Of a DNA stretch of 6,032 nucleotides, positions 1 through 6,032 are shown one piece after another (positions within the stretch are counted from its first letter, which is position 1; every line of letters starts with the position of its first letter). The translations under genes and the position numbers were made by a program. Source of the stretch: Bacteroidales bacterium (GTDB taxonomy: Bacteria; Bacteroidota; Bacteroidia; Bacteroidales; UBA1402); the NCBI GenBank assembly GCA_003506275.1, contig DOBD01000014.1, positions 1 through 6,032 on the forward strand, given 5' to 3'. The notes beneath the pieces are model-generated. The model ran no database searches and had not been told where the DNA came from. It saw nothing but the letters and a program-made list of their open reading frames with translations.

Positions 1-89
1 CACGGCGACGATCAGCCGGGTAAATCGGTGCCTGCTGTACGGCACGGGCGGATACAACATGGCGTTAGAACGACTATCAGGGAGGGCAG
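1..89 (+). other. Left-end sequence upstream of the helicase fragment, unassigned
   Basis: This stretch belongs with the helicase start and not with the susC gene. One plus-strand frame (from position 2) is open to a TGA at 110-112 and would overlap the helicase start by 23 bp, so it may be the C-terminal end of a preceding gene (it contains RCLLYGTGGYNMALERL). I do not recognise that peptide. The frame is too short to call a gene, and the piece could equally be a leader region. Confidence 0.3.
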
Positions 90-1613
90 ATGGATCTCAG
101 CGGGCTGAATGAAAGACAGCGGGAAGCGGTATTGCAGACGGAAGGCTATCTTTTCTTCCCGTTGCATGGTGTTGTTGTAGCTTTGTTCGGCCATCGCCAC
201 GGGGTTGTAGTTGCTGCTCCCGTTGAAGGCTCCTTGAAAATCATCCTCCTGCCTGGAGAAATAGATATTGGTGCGCTTGCCGGTCAGGTCATCGATGTAA
301 TAGGGGCTCTTGTTGGGCATTTTGCGCATGGCTTCACTGCGTACATTCAGGTAATTGGCGTCCTTGTCGCTTTGGGTAAAGGAGAAGTCGGCCGTTACCC
401 GCAGGCGTTCGGAGAAGTCATAGTTGATGTTCAGCTTGGTGGACAAACGGTCCAGCGAGGTACCCACCGTGGTACCTTGTTCGTTGAGGTAACCCAGGGA
501 GAATCGATACGTGGCCTTGTCTCCCCCACCCGACAGGGAAAAATTGTTGTCGGTGGTGACGGCGTTCTGCCTGACCTCGTCGAGCCAATGGGTGTTCACG
601 TTGTATTCGTCGAAAAACGCAAAACCGGGGTCGTAGTTGATCTCATAGGTGTTGAACAGGAGATCGAGCTCATTTTTGGCAGATCCCAGGCCTTTGGCGT
701 TGGCGCTGTTCCACAAGGCATCCTGAATCATGGCCACATACTCGCTGCCATTGAGCAAGGGGATGGATTCCGGCTCGTACTTGGTGGTCAGTTTTGAGGA
801 GAAGCTGAAATTGGTGCGTCCTCTCGCGCCTTTCTTGGTCGTAATCAACAACACGCCGTTGGAACCTTTGGTACCGTATATGGCCGTGGCGGAGGCATCC
901 TTGAGCACTTCAATGGACTCAATATCAGAGGGGGCAATGTTCAGCAGGGCGCCAAAATCTTCCTCGTTGGCGGTGGCAAAATTGAAATCATCCTTGATGT
1001 CCGTCGCATAGGGAATGCCATCGATGACAATGAGGGGTTCGGATGAGGCACTCAGGGAGTTGGTTCCGCGGATACGGATGGCGCTCCTGGCACCGGGATC
1101 ACCGCCCAATACAATGTCAACCCCACCTAATTGGCCTTGCAGGGCTTCTTCGATGGAGGAGACAGGTACCGTCGAGATGATTTCTTCCATGTTGATTTTT
1201 TGGGTAGCCGAGGTTTGTTCCCGTCGGCTGACGCCCATATCGTCGCGTTCCAGTCTGCGCTCTGTCACGACCACGTCGGCCAGGGTCAAGGCGTCTGTTT
1301 CGAGCACCACGTTCAACGTTTTCTGTCCGGTGAAGGGGAACGTCTTGGTTTTCATGCCAATGAATGATACCTTGATACTAAGGGGTTCTTCAGAGGCTGG
1401 CACGGTCAGGTTGTAATACCCGTTAACATCGGTGACCACACCGTTCAGGTAACGGTTTTGCTTGTTGACCACCACGACGTTGGCACTGAAGATGGGTTCT
1501 TGACGACCACCCAACATTTCTGTCACCCGACCGGAGAGCACCGTCTTTTGGGCCAGCGCTTCGCCGGCCATCAGCAACGCCGCAATAAGTAGAATATAGC
1601 TGTGTTTCTTCAT
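12..1613 (-). CDS. SusC/RagA-family TonB-dependent outer membrane receptor, N-terminal half, with a spurious tail
   Basis: SusC-type proteins are TonB-dependent outer membrane channels that import glycans or peptides together with a SusD lipoprotein. The start is firm: MKK, a hydrophobic signal peptide with probable cleavage after ALA (residue 21), and an RBS 7 nt upstream. Residues about 24-107 are the carboxypeptidase-regulatory-like domain (LSGRVTE, TDVNGYYNLTVP, VSFIGMKTK). DVVVTE (113-118) resembles the segment leading into the plug. The plug spans about 135-262, with the family signature SEPLIVIDGIP (191-201) and IESIEVLKDASATAIYGTKG (231-250). The beta-barrel begins near 270. Family members usually reach about 1,000 residues, while this frame stops at 533. 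Only codons 1-489 (1613-147) are believable susC; the remaining 44 residues, rich in Pro and Cys, are the antisense reading of a helicase gene start joined at about 147. The gene is therefore cut mid-barrel, most likely by an assembly or library chimera. The SusD partner is not in the window. Confidence 0.88.
   Translation of the reverse strand: MKKHSYILLIAALLMAGEALAQKTVLSGRVTEMLGGRQEPIFSANVVVVNKQNRYLNGVVTDVNGYYNLTVPASEEPLSIKVSFIGMKTKTFPFTGQKTLNVVLETDALTLADVVVTERRLERDDMGVSRREQTSATQKINMEEIISTVPVSSIEEALQGQLGGVDIVLGGDPGARSAIRIRGTNSLSASSEPLIVIDGIPYATDIKDDFNFATANEEDFGALLNIAPSDIESIEVLKDASATAIYGTKGSNGVLLITTKKGARGRTNFSFSSKLTTKYEPESIPLLNGSEYVAMIQDALWNSANAKGLGSAKNELDLLFNTYEINYDPGFAFFDEYNVNTHWLDEVRQNAVTTDNNFSLSGGGDKATYRFSLGYLNEQGTTVGTSLDRLSTKLNINYDFSERLRVTADFSFTQSDKDANYLNVRSEAMRKMPNKSPYYIDDLTGKRTNIYFSRQEDDFQGAFNGSSNYNPVAMAEQSYNNTMQREEKIAFRLQYRFPLSFIQPAEIHLPSLIVVLTPCCIRPCRTAGTDLPG
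81..86 (+). promoter_or_regulatory. Shine-Dalgarno-like site before the helicase fragment
   Basis: GGAGGG lies 3 nt before the ATG at 90, inside the longer purine run AGGGAGGG (79-86). It is close to the ideal anti-16S pairing sequence, though the spacing is short. It supports the plus-strand ATG as a real translation start, which matters because it identifies the left end as a separate gene start and not the 3' part of susC. Confidence 0.5.
90..149 (+). CDS. 5' fragment of a UvrD/PcrA/Rep-family DNA helicase, truncated at the join
   Basis: The plus-strand frame from ATG at 90 reads MDLSGLNERQREAVLQTEG. This matches the N-terminus of superfamily 1A helicases, where a short leader is followed by LNxxQxxAV and then Gly, the Q-motif that contacts the adenine of ATP just before the Walker A loop. 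The expected continuation (a hydrophobic strand, then AGAGSGKT) is absent; after codon 19 the frame reads YLFFPLHGVVV and is simply antisense to susC. An in-frame TAG at 66-68 and a GGAGGG at 81-86 support the ATG at 90 as a true start. UvrD and PcrA are repair and replication helicases acting on chromosomal DNA and have no expected link to a SusC locus. I take this as sequence from another locus fused head to head with susC. The frame stays open to 797, but beyond about 149 that has no coding meaning. The identification rests on 19 residues. Confidence 0.62.
144..150. other. Probable chimeric join between helicase start and susC interior
   Basis: Helicase-like plus-strand coding ends after Gly19 (144-146) and susC-like minus-strand coding ends at about Ile489 (147-149). 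Both genes lose their expected continuation at the same point, in opposite orientations. No insertion sequence, target duplication or tRNA lies at the join. The exact base cannot be fixed by eye. A library or assembly chimera explains this better than a natural rearrangement, which would have broken a housekeeping helicase and a receptor together. Confidence 0.6.
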
Positions 1614-1620
1614 AGGTCTA

Positions 1621-1627
1621 TCCTTTC
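1621..1627 (-). promoter_or_regulatory. Ribosome binding site of the susC-like gene
   Basis: Read on the minus strand, GAAAGGA ends 7 nt before the ATG at 1613-1611, a good Shine-Dalgarno match at standard spacing. It fixes the receptor start and lies within the 18-bp gap after the FAS1 stop codon (TGA at 1634-1632). This implies translation from a shared message, with no room for a separate promoter. Confidence 0.7.
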
Positions 1628-1631
1628 AGGT

Positions 1632-3905
1632 TCAATTTAAGAGGCTCTCGATCAGATGGAAACACCCATCTTTAAAGGCAAAAGGCAAATAATGGAAGGT
1701 AGAAACCACGGTGACCGGGGTGGTCTCCGTGCCATCGACGAACTGCACACTCAGGGGGGACCCTTGACCGGCATCAATCAACTTCAGTTTGTTGCTGCCG
1801 TAGGTGTCAAAGGTGCCGGCCAGGCCTGAACCCGGGTAAGGATACACATTGAAGGTATTCAGGTCGGAGGTGATGAAATACGAACGGAGCCAGTTGGCCA
1901 ATTTGGCTTTGTTGGCCGAAGACAGGGAGCCGCTCAGAGTACCGTCGGCAGCCACACTCAAGCCCGTGGAACCGGGGATGGAGGACAGGTTGTTCTTGAT
2001 GGCGTCATTGGTGGGTACGAAGGCGATGAAACGGGTACCTTCCATCAGGAAATTCAGCTGACCTTCGTTGACCAGGCCGGCTTTTTGCAGCAACTGGGCA
2101 AACAGGTAATAATGGTACCTGGCATCGTTGGCTATGGCCAGGGCGTATTCGAGCCCATCACCCTTGTCGGCTTTGAAGAGACCGTTGAAGGTATAGGCGT
2201 ACGATTTTCCGTTGTCCCAATCGCCTGACGTGGGTTTGATTTCCCGGAAGGGCACGAAGGGATCACCGGTGAAGTCGGGATTCAGCTGCTGATTGAACAA
2301 GGCGTTGGTTGTAATCTTGCCGTCGTTGACAAACCAGTAATTAAAGGCCATGTTGGTTTCAAGCACCTGAGTTCCCGTGGTGGAAAGGGCTGTAGCTCCG
2401 TTGCTGACATGCATGTTGACCAAATCGGCCATTTCGCCTTTCGACAAGTCAACGTAGACACCGGCGTCGTCTGAAAAGACTTGTAGCACATTACCGGTGG
2501 TCAGGGAGGCCATGCGCATGTTTTCGGCGACGAATTGGGAGGTATCAGGCATCAGTGAGATGAACGAGGCATCGTCGGAGGCCAGGGCCAGTAAGAGGTC
2601 GGAACCCGACAGGGCATAGAGGTAATACCGGTAATCCATGTACTTGAAAGCAGGTCCGGCGACGGATGAGAATATAGCCGGAGCTGTCATCCTGTCCATC
2701 CCGTACAAGGTTCCGTTGACACAGATCTTTCGCAGGCTCACATCGTCCTGATTGATGCGAATCGGCGTACCATACGTGGTGGTCACATCTCCCCGGCTGA
2801 TTTCTTCGGGGAAAACGGGTTGTTCCGCACTGGAGAAAGACTGCATGATGAAATACTTCAACACCAGGGGGTCAAGGTCGTTCAAGCTGGAGTAACCACC
2901 ATTGAGCCAGAAATCGTTGAAGAAGGCGGTCATGGCCGTATTGGACGGAGCAAACACGTTGTAGGCTTTACTGGAAAGGGTGGCAATCTGCTGATAATCG
3001 GATACAGGCCACTCGTAGGCAATAGGTGGCAACTGATCATGGCCATGCAGGTAAAGGGTGTCGCCCTTGCCGAAGCTTTTGGTCAGTTCATTGTCGATGG
3101 TGTACTGTGAATACCCGTTGTACAGGTCAAAAAAGAGGGAGTAGTTGTCGTACCGGTTTTTAAGCTCCGTGTAAATGGTTTCCAGGGGGTCCAGTACCTG
3201 GTTGACGTAGTAAATATACCCGTTGCTGGTGATGACGTTGTCGGCATTCACGACGCTGGCGTTGGAAACGTTGAATCCGGAAGTACCGCCTGTCCAGGTG
3301 GAAGCGGGGTAAAAGAATCCGTAGTTGGCCGCTGCGTCAATACGTTTGGTCTCAAACAACTTGTAAGAAAAGACAGGCAAGAACCGTTCCAGGTGATAGA
3401 CGGACACACTGTCGTTGGTTGCCGGATTGAAGGCTTTGGAAATGGGATCGCTGCTCTTGGTGCGGTGCTTGTAGTAATACCCGGCAAACTTCGCTTTGCT
3501 TTCCGGTGTCGCGCCATCACCTTCCAAAGGCCTGAAATTGACCAGTTTATCCCAGTCAAAGGCGTAATAGACCAAGTGAAAACCGATTAATTTTTTCAAG
3601 GCTTCCTGGCTCATGTCATCAATGGACGCATAGCCTTTGCCGTTCAGGTAAGCATGGAAGGCCTCATCGTTGGGAGCCATCACGGTCAGGATGCTCTTTC
3701 CGTCCACGATGGGTTTGAAGCCCGCTTTTTCCACCCCTTTCAGGAACAAGGTGTAGTCGCCTTCGGCTTCCAGCACTTCAAAAGCGCTGCCTTTTAACCA
3801 ATCGGGAATTTTGTAGTGTTCATCCATCTTGTCCTCGCAGGATGAGAGGCCAAGAACGAACAAACACACGCCGAGTAGCCACGGAATGAATCTGGACTGT
3901 TTCAT
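1632..3905 (-). CDS. Multi-domain fasciclin (FAS1) outer membrane lipoprotein
   Basis: This is a complete gene. The frame is open from an ATG at 3923, but I prefer the ATG at 3905, which gives 757 residues beginning MKQSRFIPWLLG with a compact lipoprotein signal: Lys, a hydrophobic core, then the lipobox LSSC. Cys23 would be lipidated; Glu-Asp-Lys follows it, compatible with outer membrane sorting in Bacteroidota. Numbered from 3923, I see four probable FAS1 modules: about 45-247 (TVMAPNDEAFHAYL, FHLVYY), 252-415 (NVFAPSNTAMTAF), 430-540 (a divergent copy around FISLMPDTSQFV) and 592-763 (FIAFVPTNDAI, ending in GCFHLIESLL, the usual closing strand motif). FAS1 domains are adhesion or ligand-binding modules and no enzyme motif is visible. 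There is no strong Shine-Dalgarno before either start, which is common in Bacteroidota. It lies between the T9SS protein gene and susC, with an 18-bp gap to susC, so co-transcription is likely. The ligand is unknown. Confidence 0.9.
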   Translation of the reverse strand: MKQSRFIPWLLGVCLFVLGLSSCEDKMDEHYKIPDWLKGSAFEVLEAEGDYTLFLKGVEKAGFKPIVDGKSILTVMAPNDEAFHAYLNGKGYASIDDMSQEALKKLIGFHLVYYAFDWDKLVNFRPLEGDGATPESKAKFAGYYYKHRTKSSDPISKAFNPATNDSVSVYHLERFLPVFSYKLFETKRIDAAANYGFFYPASTWTGGTSGFNVSNASVVNADNVITSNGYIYYVNQVLDPLETIYTELKNRYDNYSLFFDLYNGYSQYTIDNELTKSFGKGDTLYLHGHDQLPPIAYEWPVSDYQQIATLSSKAYNVFAPSNTAMTAFFNDFWLNGGYSSLNDLDPLVLKYFIMQSFSSAEQPVFPEEISRGDVTTTYGTPIRINQDDVSLRKICVNGTLYGMDRMTAPAIFSSVAGPAFKYMDYRYYLYALSGSDLLLALASDDASFISLMPDTSQFVAENMRMASLTTGNVLQVFSDDAGVYVDLSKGEMADLVNMHVSNGATALSTTGTQVLETNMAFNYWFVNDGKITTNALFNQQLNPDFTGDPFVPFREIKPTSGDWDNGKSYAYTFNGLFKADKGDGLEYALAIANDARYHYYLFAQLLQKAGLVNEGQLNFLMEGTRFIAFVPTNDAIKNNLSSIPGSTGLSVAADGTLSGSLSSANKAKLANWLRSYFITSDLNTFNVYPYPGSGLAGTFDTYGSNKLKLIDAGQGSPLSVQFVDGTETTPVTVVSTFHYLPFAFKDGCFHLIESLLN

Positions 3906-3926
3906 AAGTAGTGTATTAATCATGCA

Positions 3927-6011
3927 TTAGTTCTTTACAAGTCGTTCGGTCACCGTTTGGCCATTGCAGGCCAGTTGGGTCAGGTAAATACCCTTGGAGA
4001 GGCAGGAGACATCCACTGTGCCATGGGTGGTCACCTCACAGGTGAGCTGTTTCCTACCCGTCAGGTCGATGATGCTTAGCGTAGCGTGGGGCATCGAGCC
4101 GGGCAGGTTGATGGTCAAGGTGTTGTTTGCCAGGGTGGAAATGAAATGGGGAGCCCCGTTGATCGAGTTATTCAGACCGACGTAGCCCTCCTCACGCACA
4201 TACAAGCGTCCCGTTGAATACAGTTGGGACAAGTCCCAGATCAAGCCTTCACCCGGTGTTTCTGGTACCACGTTGGCAAATGTGCCACTGACCGTTGCAC
4301 CGGTCAAACCGAGGATGTCAAAGTAATTGCCTTTTTGCAATGGATAGGTAATCCCGTCCAACAACAGACGCAGGGTTCCGCCCAGGGTTGCTTTACCCAA
4401 AATGGTCAATTTATTGGCCTTTCGGGAGGTGGGTGATGTTTTTTGTAAGGGAACAAAGGTGACGGAACGGTCAGACAGGGTCAAGCCGCCTTTGAACGTC
4501 AGTCCGAGATTGTTGACCAGGGTATCACCGGCCTTGAGATAGGCCTCTCCCACCAAGGTCACCGGTCCTGTCAGTGAACCGACACCAGCCAGGGTGGCTC
4601 CTTCGGCTACCGTCATGGCGCCTGTTCCCGTGTGAGCACCGTTGACAATCAGGGTACCGTTGTTGACCTGTGTCGTGCCTTTGTAGACATTGGTACCCGT
4701 CAAGCGCCAACTGCCGTCACCCTCCTTGACAATAGAGGTGGTACCGTTGTACCCTGAAGCGCTGCAGCGGTTGTCGATGACACCTCGGAACGTTTCATCG
4801 GTGTTGGCTCCGCCCACCATCCAGGTCATTTTTGCAGAGGTGGTGTTTTTGCTGGTACCGGACAAAAACGTGCCGGCATCGCCGGATAGTCCTCCCAGGC
4901 GCATGGTGGCTGTGGTTGCCCAGCTGATCACTTGTACGTTGCCTTTGGCATAAACCACTCCGTTGGGAATGCCGGTGCCATTGTTGAGCATGAATTGAGA
5001 TGAGGAGCCAATGCCGTTGGCCACCACGGTGCCGGTGAAGCCTGTCCAATCGCCTTTGATGTATTCCCTCAACCAGGAGGTGGGCATTTCCAGGGTGCCA
5101 GCGCCGCTTATGGTGTTGTTGATGCTGCAATTGCGGTGTACCCAAAAGGTGGAATAGGTACCTTCCTCCACTTCGATGGGGAAACGATATATCCCGTATC
5201 GATCGTCCGCATCCTTGGTCTTGTACGTGCCACCGGCCAGGACAAGTTTGGGGGAACGACCCAACCCTGAATCGATAAGGGCTGACCCTTCTACGTAATA
5301 GGTGCCCCCGCGCAGGACGAGGGGTCCATCCGTACCCAGGGGTTGCTTGTTGTTCAACGTGCCTTGGCCGTTCAGAATCAAGGATCCCTGCCCTTCCAGC
5401 CTACCGTTCAGGGTGACGGTCGTGCCACTGTTGGCCAGTTTTAATTCGGTATCCGCATACACCTTGGCGCTGCGGTTGGAGGTCGTTGTCGGACCTGTGT
5501 ACAACCAGGTGCCGCCTTTCCAGATCCAGTTTTGAGCAAATTCCTGCGAAGCACCCAAACCACTGGGCACCCCACCATCTTTGAGGGTTGAAAAGGCATA
5601 GGTACCACCTGATAAAACGGTGGCTCCGGTGTAGGTGTTGGCCGTCTGTACGGTCAACGTACCCGCGCCTCCTTTGTTTAGGGAACCGGTACCGGCCAGG
5701 CTTCCAGTTCCGGCAAGGGTCACATTACCCTCGTCGCGCACCACCACGTCACCCGGAGTAAGGGTTTCGTTCACAGTCACGGTGATATCAGACAACGGTT
5801 CAAACAAGACCTTGGCGTTGGGTGTGAAAGCAGCCGTTTCATTGTTAAACAGCAGGGCTGTGGCATCCCAGGTGGCCGATTCGACGGCCCAGGTCAAATC
5901 GGGCACAAAGGTTTCCGGATCAATCACCGGGACTTCTTCAGGTTGGGTTTTTACGGTGATTTCCGGCGTATAGGCGGATTGACCGGCTTCGTTGCGCGCC
6001 AAGGCGTACAA
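3927..6011 (-). CDS. T9SS-secreted protein with autotransporter-associated beta-strand (PATR) repeats, 5'-partial
   Basis: This is the C-terminal 694 codons of a large secreted, probably surface-attached protein. Residues 1-22 (YALARNEAGQSAYTP, then EITVKT) look like the last strands of a fibronectin type III domain. A Pro/Glu-rich linker follows. Residues about 48-600 are Gly/Thr/Asn-rich beta-helix sequence with PATR-like units, clearest at 110-140 (GAGTLTVQTANTYTGATVLS) and 426-457 (GDGSWRLTGTNVYKGTTQVN, then NGTLIVNG). The GLIWDLSQLYSTGRLYV stretch (589-605) is typical of the end of such regions. Residues about 615-694 form a type IX secretion C-terminal sorting domain (TLSIIDLTGRKQL, LSKGIYLTQL, ending ERLVKN), which in this family directs export through the outer membrane and removal of the domain. 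The first codon is TTG inside a probable fold-back and is not a believable start; the real gene should run further right and may carry a catalytic domain upstream. The function of the missing part is unknown. It is the first gene of the visible operon, ending 3 or 21 bp before the FAS1 gene depending on that gene's start. Confidence 0.85.
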   Translation of the reverse strand: MYALARNEAGQSAYTPEITVKTQPEEVPVIDPETFVPDLTWAVESATWDATALLFNNETAAFTPNAKVLFEPLSDITVTVNETLTPGDVVVRDEGNVTLAGTGSLAGTGSLNKGGAGTLTVQTANTYTGATVLSGGTYAFSTLKDGGVPSGLGASQEFAQNWIWKGGTWLYTGPTTTSNRSAKVYADTELKLANSGTTVTLNGRLEGQGSLILNGQGTLNNKQPLGTDGPLVLRGGTYYVEGSALIDSGLGRSPKLVLAGGTYKTKDADDRYGIYRFPIEVEEGTYSTFWVHRNCSINNTISGAGTLEMPTSWLREYIKGDWTGFTGTVVANGIGSSSQFMLNNGTGIPNGVVYAKGNVQVISWATTATMRLGGLSGDAGTFLSGTSKNTTSAKMTWMVGGANTDETFRGVIDNRCSASGYNGTTSIVKEGDGSWRLTGTNVYKGTTQVNNGTLIVNGAHTGTGAMTVAEGATLAGVGSLTGPVTLVGEAYLKAGDTLVNNLGLTFKGGLTLSDRSVTFVPLQKTSPTSRKANKLTILGKATLGGTLRLLLDGITYPLQKGNYFDILGLTGATVSGTFANVVPETPGEGLIWDLSQLYSTGRLYVREEGYVGLNNSINGAPHFISTLANNTLTINLPGSMPHATLSIIDLTGRKQLTCEVTTHGTVDVSCLSKGIYLTQLACNGQTVTERLVKN
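5679..5714 (-). repeat. Short tandem coding repeat (AGTGSL x2) in the beta-helix region
   Basis: Residues 100-111 of the secreted protein read AGTGSLAGTGSL, two adjacent copies of a six-residue unit. The DNA copies have diverged at several positions. This matches the strand-turn periodicity of PATR beta-helices and probably reflects an old local duplication with no regulatory role. Confidence 0.6.
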
Positions 6012-6032
6012 CGAAGCCGGTCAATCCGCCTA
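5971..6032. repeat. Perfect 24-bp inverted repeat at the window end (fold-back)
   Basis: Positions 5971-5994 are exactly reverse-complementary to 6009-6032, with a 14-nt loop (5995-6008). The left arm encodes part of the FN3-like segment of the secreted protein (NEAGQSAY). The right arm, read in the same frame, introduces TGA and TAG just upstream, although the protein is plainly mid-domain there. The repeat runs to the last base, so its true length is unknown. It has no U-run and sits inside coding sequence, so it is not a terminator. A fold-back artefact or an assembly-graph end is the most likely explanation. Confidence 0.85.

Noticed and set aside
12..110. A frameshift in susC near 80-95, with the reading continuing as SNAMLYPPVPYS
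   Set aside because: The alternative minus frame is open through this stretch but is closed by a TGA just upstream and resembles no SusC segment I know. The helicase explanation accounts for the region better.
12..146. Minus-strand tail (RLQYRFPLSFIQPAEIHL...) as genuine SusC barrel sequence
   Set aside because: RLQYRF looks like a beta-strand, but the rest becomes Pro/Cys-rich and stops about 500 residues early. The opposite strand gives a much more specific helicase N-terminus with an RBS and a Met start.
150..1416. Long plus-strand open frames opposite susC (for example 90-797, 730-1011, 1015-1416)
   Set aside because: They are codon-aligned or shifted shadows of the minus-strand receptor gene. 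Apart from the first 19 codons of the 90-797 frame, none shows recognisable protein features or a supported start.
4525..5145. Minus-strand His/Arg/Gln-rich frames (4525-4710, 4795-5145)
   Set aside because: They are out-of-frame readings of the Gly/Thr-rich beta-helix gene and have low-complexity composition typical of shadow frames.
440..5620. Frequent GGTACC hexamers across the window
   Set aside because: Most fall on Gly-Thr or Gly-Tyr codon pairs or their antisense in Gly/Thr-rich proteins. Coding composition explains them without a regulatory or restriction signal.
5971..6032. The terminal hairpin as a transcription terminator or a recombination site
   Set aside because: There is no U-tract, it lies within an FN3-like coding segment, and it ends exactly at the window edge, so an artefact is more likely than a functional site.

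Overview
The window looks like a piece of a Bacteroidota (Bacteroidetes) genome, probably a short contig from a metagenome or an amplified single cell. The evidence is a SusC/RagA-type TonB-dependent outer membrane receptor, a multi-domain fasciclin lipoprotein with a Bacteroidota-style signal, and a large secreted protein ending in a type IX secretion (T9SS) sorting domain. All three are on the minus strand, tightly spaced, and probably form one operon. No RNA gene, IS element, CRISPR array or clear terminator is visible, and apart from the two contig ends nearly every base is coding.

Layout in transcription order (right to left). Positions 6011-3927 encode the C-terminal 694 codons of a secreted beta-helix protein: the end of a fibronectin-III-like module, autotransporter-associated beta-strand (PATR) repeats, then a T9SS C-terminal domain. 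The gene is 5'-truncated by the window end. Next, 21 bp away with the preferred start, is a complete lipoprotein of about 757 residues with probably four FAS1 (fasciclin) modules (3905-1632). After an 18-bp gap with a good ribosome binding site comes the N-terminal half of a SusC/RagA receptor (1613 to about 147). The products suggest a cell-envelope unit: a T9SS-exported surface protein, an outer-membrane-anchored FAS1 lipoprotein and a TonB-dependent importer. The usual SusD partner would lie beyond the left end and is not seen.

Both ends look non-native. At the left, the last 45 or so codons of the susC reading frame are not susC. The opposite strand at 90-146, preceded by a Shine-Dalgarno-like GGAGGG, encodes MDLSGLNERQREAVLQTEG, which matches the start of a UvrD/PcrA/Rep superfamily 1A helicase. 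That helicase frame then loses homology at the point where the susC match begins, so two genes are joined head to head near 144-150 and both are broken. At the right, the final 62 bases form a perfect 24-bp inverted repeat (5971-5994 with 6009-6032, 14-nt loop) that ends at the last base and puts stop codons upstream of the secreted-protein frame. Both are inverted joins, the pattern expected of fold-back or chimera artefacts. I see no convincing new biological system here. The points most worth checking are the two joins and the combination of T9SS beta-helix protein, FAS1 lipoprotein and SusC in one operon.
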